NCBI GenBank assembly: GCA_019233165.1
Contig: JAFAMS010000178.1
Location: forward strand, 1 to 10,003
Direction of reading: 5' to 3'
DNA: 10,003 nucleotides
From: Vulcanimicrobiota bacterium
GTDB taxonomy: Bacteria > Vulcanimicrobiota > Vulcanimicrobiia > Vulcanimicrobiales > Vulcanimicrobiaceae
Below the pieces are notes generated by a model that saw only the letters and a program-made list of their open reading frames with translations, had not been told where the DNA came from and ran no database searches. The first letter of the stretch is position 1. Every line of letters begins with the position of its first letter. The position numbers and the translations under genes are program-made. Of the stretch, positions 6,402 through 10,003 are shown piece by piece.

Positions 6402-7016
6402 GTGAGGCCGCGATTCCGCACGCTGTATCGCAGCCTGACGATCAACACGTTGATCCCGCTCGCACTGGTGCTCGTCTTACAGCGCCGCTTCGGCATGGCC
6501 GCGATTCAAGCGCTAGCGATAGCGGCGGTATTTCCCTTGGGCGACATCGCGTTCAGTTGGATACGCTCGCGGCGCCTCGAGCCGTTGGGTTTCGTCATGC
6601 TCGTCGTACTCGTCGCCGGAATCGTTCTTTCCCTCATCAGCGGCGACGTGCGCTTTGCGCTCGTAAAGGAATCGTTTGCGACGGGGATCGTCAGCTTGAC
6701 GTTTCTCGGCTCGCTGTTCGCTCGGCGACCGCTGATCTTCTGGCTCGGGCGCCAGTTTTCGACGGCGGGCGATCCGGCTGCGGTGGCGGACTGGGACTCC
6801 CGCTGGGAGCGTCCGGGATTTCGACGCGCGATGCGACTCATGACCGCGGTATGGGGGATCGGGTATCTCATCGACGCGATCGGTCGCGCAGTCGCTGCCT
6901 ATGCGCTACCCCCGAACGTGACGATCGTGCTCTCGCCGCTCTCCGCGGTCGGCGTCACGTTGCTCCTCATCGTGTGGACGATCGCGTACGCGCGCAGACG
7001 ATCCCCTACGGGTTGA
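6402..7016 (+). CDS. VC0807-like integral membrane protein
   Basis: A 204-residue polytopic inner-membrane protein of unknown function. Hydrophobic segments lie at about 15-27, 32-52, 62-79, 91-106, 145-170 and 174-196. Residues 107-141 (ARRPLIFWLGRQFSTAGDP...WDSRWERPGFRR) form a conserved amphipathic cytoplasmic stretch that I recognise from the VC0807 family, which also has this alternation of helices. The start is GTG 6402, 24 bp after the epimerase stop, with GCCGGA just upstream as a weak ribosome-binding site, so it is probably co-transcribed with galM. The 3' end overlaps the convergent Cys-rich protein gene by 11 bp. Family assignment is from memory of the central motif. Confidence 0.78.
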   Translation: MRPRFRTLYRSLTINTLIPLALVLVLQRRFGMAAIQALAIAAVFPLGDIAFSWIRSRRLEPLGFVMLVVLVAGIVLSLISGDVRFALVKESFATGIVSLTFLGSLFARRPLIFWLGRQFSTAGDPAAVADWDSRWERPGFRRAMRLMTAVWGIGYLIDAIGRAVAAYALPPNVTIVLSPLSAVGVTLLLIVWTIAYARRRSPTG

Positions 7017-7587
7017 TCTGCACGGGATAACCGTTGTCGAGCGCTCGGAGCGAGAGCGGCGGTGTCAAAACCGACGCGACGCCGACCGAAGGTCGCTGCA
7101 CCGGCGAGCCGTAGCCGTCCGACGGAGACCACGGTCGCAATCGATCCCGAAGCACGACGTGCGGCACACCTTCGAGATCGGCGAAGGCGCCGACGGGGAG
7201 CGCGCGCCACGGAACGACGTGTCGCCGCTTCTGCCGGCCGTCGACACGCTCGCCGTGCAAGCGCCCGTCGATTGCCTCCGCGCCGCGGAGCTCGGCCGCC
7301 GCGGAGAATCGCTCGTAGTCGGCGCGCCTGCAGAGCGCACACGGACGGTGGCCTGCAGCGAGCGCTACCGCCTCGTCGTAGAAAAAGAGTGCGGTCCAAC
7401 GGCCGGGAGCCCACTTCGGTGCAACCCAGCCTCTGAATGCGAGCGCGCAAACGATCCACCGTTTTCCGTTCCACGGCCGCACGATACGATAGCCGCGATG
7501 AATGCAGCCGCGGTTCCCCATCCAGCTGCCGCGCAACGGCGTCTCGACGATCTCGCCGTAGGGATCGACGCGATTACGCCGGGGCAC
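7006..7587 (-). CDS. Conserved Cys-rich protein of unknown function (MGNRGC / HRPCxxCRR family)
   Basis: A 193-residue soluble protein. Distinct stretches are NRVDPYGEIVETPLRGSWMG (5-24), NRGCIH (25-30), RWIVCALAFRG (43-53), APGRWTALFFYDEAVALAAG (60-79) and HRPCALCRRADYERF (80-94). The last resembles the FRPCKRCRP zinc site of the Ada N-terminal domain, so C83 and C86, perhaps with C28 and C47, may bind zinc. The C-terminal half (RLHGERVDGRQKRRHVVPW, LTPP) also looks conserved. I recognise this pattern from widespread hypothetical proteins with no known role. GTG 7587 is the first start that keeps the conserved NRVDPYGEI. The gene overlaps the upstream DUF4129-like gene by 14 bp, which places it last in the MoxR-DUF58 operon. 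A nucleic-acid or metal role is only inference. Confidence 0.85.
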   Translation of the reverse strand: MPRRNRVDPYGEIVETPLRGSWMGNRGCIHRGYRIVRPWNGKRWIVCALAFRGWVAPKWAPGRWTALFFYDEAVALAAGHRPCALCRRADYERFSAAAELRGAEAIDGRLHGERVDGRQKRRHVVPWRALPVGAFADLEGVPHVVLRDRLRPWSPSDGYGSPVQRPSVGVASVLTPPLSLRALDNGYPVQINP

Positions 7588-7906
7588 CGCAGAGCTGGCA
7601 TCGCGGCACGCGCGGAGGGCGGGGCGGTTTCGGGGGCGCCGCCGGCCGTTCGGGTGGGGGCGCCTCGGCTTCGATCGCGGCGACCAGTTCCATCGCCTCG
7701 TTATCGGAAAGCGCCCCGTTCGCATGGCCGAACGAAACGGGATAATACCACCCCTCGACGAGACGCTGCAGACGATCCTCGCCGCGACGGGCCGCTTCGG
7801 CTGCAAGCTCTGAGGGCGTGAGCGAAGCGCGCGCCGGCGGAAGCAGCTTGCGTCCCTGGGCCGCTCGCACCGCGCGCAGCCAGAGCGCCTCGACTCGCGA
7901 ACTCAC
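7574..7906 (-). CDS. Small DUF4129-like cytoplasmic protein with Pro-rich tail
   Basis: A 110-residue soluble protein. Residues 4-60 (VEALWLRAVRAAQG...LTPSELAAEAARR...LVEGWYYPVSFG) follow the pattern of the DUF4129 C-terminal cytoplasmic region: a helix, a TPxE(L/Y)A turn, and an aromatic W-Y-Y-P-x-x-F-G near residue 53-60. The tail (82-101) is proline-rich and ends in CQLCGAPA, a single CxxC. In other bacteria this domain is usually fused behind transmembrane helices; here the helices are in the preceding gene, joined by a GTGA stop/start overlap (7903-7906). It likely acts with the MoxR/DUF58 pair at the membrane. The domain call is moderate; I could not compare it with a profile. Confidence 0.7.
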   Translation of the reverse strand: MSSRVEALWLRAVRAAQGRKLLPPARASLTPSELAAEAARRGEDRLQRLVEGWYYPVSFGHANGALSDNEAMELVAAIEAEAPPPERPAAPPKPPRPPRVPRCQLCGAPA

Positions 7907-8214
7907 GCGTTCCCACCGCGTCGTTGCATCGAGCGAACGACGAGTACCGCACCCAGTCCGAGAACGGCGAGCACGTCGACGCCGTACGCGAAACGCGCGA
8001 GCAGCTCCAAGAGCGTTTGCGGCGGCTCGACGACCGGCGACGAAATCGTCGGCCGATTGGCGACGGCGGCTCCTTCCGGGTTCGGCTTTGGAAAGTGAAT
8101 GCGCGTCGAAAGGACTGCGAAGAACAAGGCGACGAGCAGCGCCGCGAGCGGCGGCATCGCCAAGGCGAGCCTTCCCCGCAGCGCGAGGTTACTCGCGCCA
8201 GCAGATGATTGCAT
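7903..8214 (-). CDS. Small two-helix membrane protein of the MoxR-DUF58 operon
   Basis: A 103-residue protein with hydrophobic helices at about 17-36 (ALAMPPLAALLVALFFAVLS) and 76-94 (AYGVDVLAVLGLGAVLVVR), a polar 35-residue loop between them, and a basic C-terminus (RSMQRRGG). That predicts both ends inside and an extracytoplasmic loop. ATG 8214 overlaps the end of the upstream gene by 26 bp; a TTG at 8244 is the alternative. Its stop overlaps the DUF4129-like start (GTGA). Together the two products look like a canonical TM-plus-DUF4129 protein split in two. It is not recognisable as a family by itself. Confidence 0.75.
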   Translation of the reverse strand: MQSSAGASNLALRGRLALAMPPLAALLVALFFAVLSTRIHFPKPNPEGAAVANRPTISSPVVEPPQTLLELLARFAYGVDVLAVLGLGAVLVVRSMQRRGGNA

Positions 8215-8722
8215 GGTGATGCGAACGGTCGAGCAACGGTACAATGCTCTGAGGAAGCGAGACGAGACCTTCGGGGCGCGCGAGAAGCTCGGCGCGGCGG
8301 ATCCGGCCGGCTACCGTACAAACCCCGAGATACGCGAGCGCTTCCGCGGCGAGCTCGAGCGGGACGCGCGCGGCGAGCGTCGCCGGCTCGAACGCGAACG
8401 CATACGCGAAGGTCAGCAACACGACGGCGAGGATCGTCCAGGTCGCGAGCTGCGGCCGCGAACGGGCTTCGCGCTCGAAGAGGAATGCAACCAGGCCGGC
8501 GACCGCCGCTGCGGCCGCGAACGCGTGGAAACCCGCCGCGAGCACCAGCGCGAGCGCGACGATCGCGAGCGCGACCTGGAAGACGCGATCCTCGCGGAGC
8601 ACCGCCAGTCGCGACTCGGCTTGTGCTTCCTCGGAATAACGCGGAACTTGCGCCTCGGCCTGCAGCACGAAGCGCTCTTTATCGTAGAAGGCGGGGTCCG
8701 CGCGGCGAAACCAGTCGATCAT
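8189..8722 (-). CDS. Four-helix membrane protein of the MoxR-DUF58 operon
   Basis: A 177-residue hypothetical integral membrane protein. An N-terminal soluble region (1-45, MIDWFRRADPAFYDKERFVL then an acidic stretch) is followed by helices at about 46-63, 67-83, 94-112 and 120-138, with a basic loop at 84-91 (EREARSRP). The C-terminal tail is short and cytoplasmic. ATG 8722 forms ATGA with the DUF58 stop, with GAGG 10 nt upstream (minus strand, 8736-8733) as ribosome-binding site, so it is translationally coupled. I do not recognise the family; the operon position suggests a membrane partner for DUF58. Confidence 0.82.
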   Translation of the reverse strand: MIDWFRRADPAFYDKERFVLQAEAQVPRYSEEAQAESRLAVLREDRVFQVALAIVALALVLAAGFHAFAAAAAVAGLVAFLFEREARSRPQLATWTILAVVLLTFAYAFAFEPATLAARVPLELAAEALAYLGVCTVAGRIRRAELLARPEGLVSLPQSIVPLLDRSHHHAIICWRE

Positions 8723-9885
8723 CGGGCGACGACCTCGTGCGTGAAGATGGGGACGTGATCGGGTGTCAGCGTCACCACGCGCAGCCGTTGTTGTTCGACA
8801 GCTTCTCGCGAACGAAGGCTGACGAAGATGACGGCCGAGCCGTGCCGCCGTACCTCGGCGTGCAAGAGCCGGCCGATGACCTTACGGTCTCCGCCCAAAC
8901 CGATCTGCGAGAGAGCGACCTCGAGACGATCGAGCTCCGCGTCGAGCGGGCGCACGCGCAACGACAGGACGTCGCGCGAGCCTCGCTGGCAGACGAATCG
9001 AACCGTCAGCCGGCGTGCCGCAAACGTTCTGCAGAGCGCGGCGACGAAGCAGATCGCCTTCTCGAGGCGATACTGATGCGCCGACGAATCGCCGTCGAGC
9101 GGCGCCGCCGTGTCGAGCACGATGCAGAGATCGTCGCGGCTCGGATCTTGAAACTCGCGGACGTAGAGCTCGTTGGGATCGCGCGAGCGCAGCGAGAGGA
9201 CGCGATGGATCAATTTCGGAGAATCGCCCGGGCGGTATTCTCGTGCCCCGACGTACTCCTCGGTCGCGACCGGCGTCTTGTGATATCGCCCTTCGGCAAC
9301 GTGACGGCCGGACAAGAGCGCGTCGGCAAACGGTTCGAGCTGAAAGGTCGCCGGCAGCACCGTGACCGTGTGGACTCCGTCGAACACCGCCGTCGCGCGG
9401 AGTGCGCTTCCCGGAAGCTCGATCGCGGCGCGGAACGGCCCCACGTATAAACGACCGCGCTGCTTCGCCAAGACCTCCCACTCGGCGTGCGCCGCGCGAC
9501 CGCCGTCCAAAAGCGGGATCTCGTCCCAGGGGCCGCCGGCGATCTCGACCTCATCGGTCGAAAAGCGCGCGTTCGCCAAAATTCCAACCGCCGGGAAAAA
9601 CGAGCCGTCGTAGGCGAGCGTCAAGCGTAGGCGGAAACCGCCGAGCGCGCGGGTTCGCTCCGGGAGATCGACGTTCAAAATTTTGAGGCCGCGAATCGTT
9701 CTGAGCGATATGAACGTCGCGAACGCGACCCACAGCAACGGAAAGGCGAGCGCGAACACGATGACCGCGCGAGGCGACGGATTCGTCGCGCCCGCACAAG
9801 CGGCCAGGACGAACGCCGCACCTGCGAGGATCAGGCCCACCCGCGAAGTTGCGTTCAGCTCGTAGCGATCGGGAGTAGCGATCAC
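8719..9885 (-). CDS. DUF58 domain-containing protein
   Basis: A 388-residue membrane-anchored protein. Two hydrophobic helices (about 15-33 and 39-59) are followed by a beta-rich region (70-190) and the DUF58 hallmark REYRPGDSPKLIHRVL (215-230), then VREFQDP. A von Willebrand A-like strand CIVLDTAAP (254-262) comes next, whose MIDAS Ser positions are Ala and Pro, so metal binding there may be lost. DUF58 proteins are normally partners of MoxR AAA+ ATPases and are linked to membrane chaperone or cell-envelope functions. GTG 9885 is chosen because it overlaps the upstream MoxR-like stop as GTGA and places the first helix 14 residues in. ATG 9948 in the same frame, open to the window edge, is a less likely alternative because it would overlap the upstream gene by 67 bp. 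Confidence 0.9.
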   Translation of the reverse strand: MIATPDRYELNATSRVGLILAGAAFVLAACAGATNPSPRAVIVFALAFPLLWVAFATFISLRTIRGLKILNVDLPERTRALGGFRLRLTLAYDGSFFPAVGILANARFSTDEVEIAGGPWDEIPLLDGGRAAHAEWEVLAKQRGRLYVGPFRAAIELPGSALRATAVFDGVHTVTVLPATFQLEPFADALLSGRHVAEGRYHKTPVATEEYVGAREYRPGDSPKLIHRVLSLRSRDPNELYVREFQDPSRDDLCIVLDTAAPLDGDSSAHQYRLEKAICFVAALCRTFAARRLTVRFVCQRGSRDVLSLRVRPLDAELDRLEVALSQIGLGGDRKVIGRLLHAEVRRHGSAVIFVSLRSREAVEQQRLRVVTLTPDHVPIFTHEVVAR

Positions 9886-10003
9886 ACGAGGGTCGTCGCG
9901 GGGAGCGGAATCGAATCGACCAATCGCTTCACGATCCGCGTTTTCCATTCGGTCATGCTCATCAGCGATTCGGGCATGACCTTTGGTATCAAACGGTGGG
10001 GCA
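9882..10003 (-). CDS. Probable MoxR-type AAA+ ATPase, C-terminal fragment (5' end outside window)
   Basis: A minus-strand frame enters at the right edge and stops at TGA 9884-9882. It reads PHRLIPKVMPESLMSMTEWK followed by TRIVKRLVDSIPLPATTLV (39 residues). The HRL segment, then a helix ending in LVDSIPLP, matches the usual end of MoxR ATPases (HR..., then a helix and a (V/I)P(V/L)P close). The call is strengthened by what follows: DUF58 begins through a GTGA overlap, exactly the standard MoxR-DUF58 order. MoxR proteins are AAA+ ATPases with chaperone-like roles. No Walker motif lies in the visible part, so the assignment rests on context and a short tail. Confidence 0.6.
   Translation of the reverse strand, partial: PHRLIPKVMPESLMSMTEWKTRIVKRLVDSIPLPATTLV

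Noticed and set aside
8209..9450. A 413-codon plus-strand open frame opposite the DUF58 operon
   Set aside because: The translation is dominated by Arg and low-complexity sequence, while the minus strand has the DUF58 hallmark motif and consistent coupled genes.
1..10003. CRISPR arrays, tRNA or rRNA genes, insertion sequences, toxin-antitoxin or phage genes
   Set aside because: Reading both strands I found no spaced direct repeats, no cloverleaf or rRNA signature and no transposase or integrase motif.

Overview
This is a gene-dense, GC-rich bacterial chromosomal window with about 15 complete and 2 partial protein genes. No rRNA, tRNA, CRISPR array, insertion sequence or prophage gene is visible. 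Spacers are very short (the longest is 96 bp), and GTG starts and 4-bp stop/start overlaps are common. The gene mix points to a free-living, probably environmental bacterium: a type II thymidine kinase, two small cupins, a COG3618 amidohydrolase, an aldose epimerase, a BNR propeller paired with a MoaD-like protein, and a MoxR/DUF58 cluster. The style resembles uncultured high-GC lineages such as Eremiobacterota, but that is a guess; nothing in the window fixes the taxon.

Layout. Positions 2-193 (+) are the C-terminal end of an M20-type metallopeptidase. It runs tail-to-tail into thymidine kinase (124-747, -), overlapping it by 70 bp. A short spacer with a perfect 8-bp-arm palindrome separates tdk from a divergent five-helix membrane protein (770-1672, +). 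The next genes alternate strand one by one: cupin (1669-2055, -), small exported protein (2099-2614, +), second cupin (2619-3098, -). The second cupin has a good sigma-70-like promoter placed so close to its ATG that its mRNA is probably leaderless.

Positions 3195-4606 (+) hold a two-gene operon: a cytoplasmic BNR/Asp-box beta-propeller, translationally coupled through GTGA to a 99-residue ubiquitin-like MoaD/ThiS protein that ends exactly in Gly-Gly. It converges on a COG3618 amidohydrolase (4603-5445, -), which is divergent from an aldose 1-epimerase (5496-6377, +). A VC0807-like membrane protein follows (6402-7016, +).

The right third (7006-10003) is one minus-strand operon. Read 5' to 3' it holds the end of a probable MoxR-type AAA+ ATPase, a DUF58 protein, a four-helix membrane protein, a two-helix membrane protein, a small soluble DUF4129-like protein, and a conserved Cys-rich protein of unknown function with an Ada-like HRPCxxCRR motif. 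Every junction in this operon overlaps (4, 4, 26, 4 and 14 bp). MoxR/DUF58/DUF4129 neighbourhoods are generally linked to membrane-associated chaperone or cell-surface functions.

The items most worth following are the BNR-MoaD pair, the unusually subdivided MoxR-DUF58 operon with its Cys-rich last gene, and the near-total lack of terminator space at the convergent junctions.
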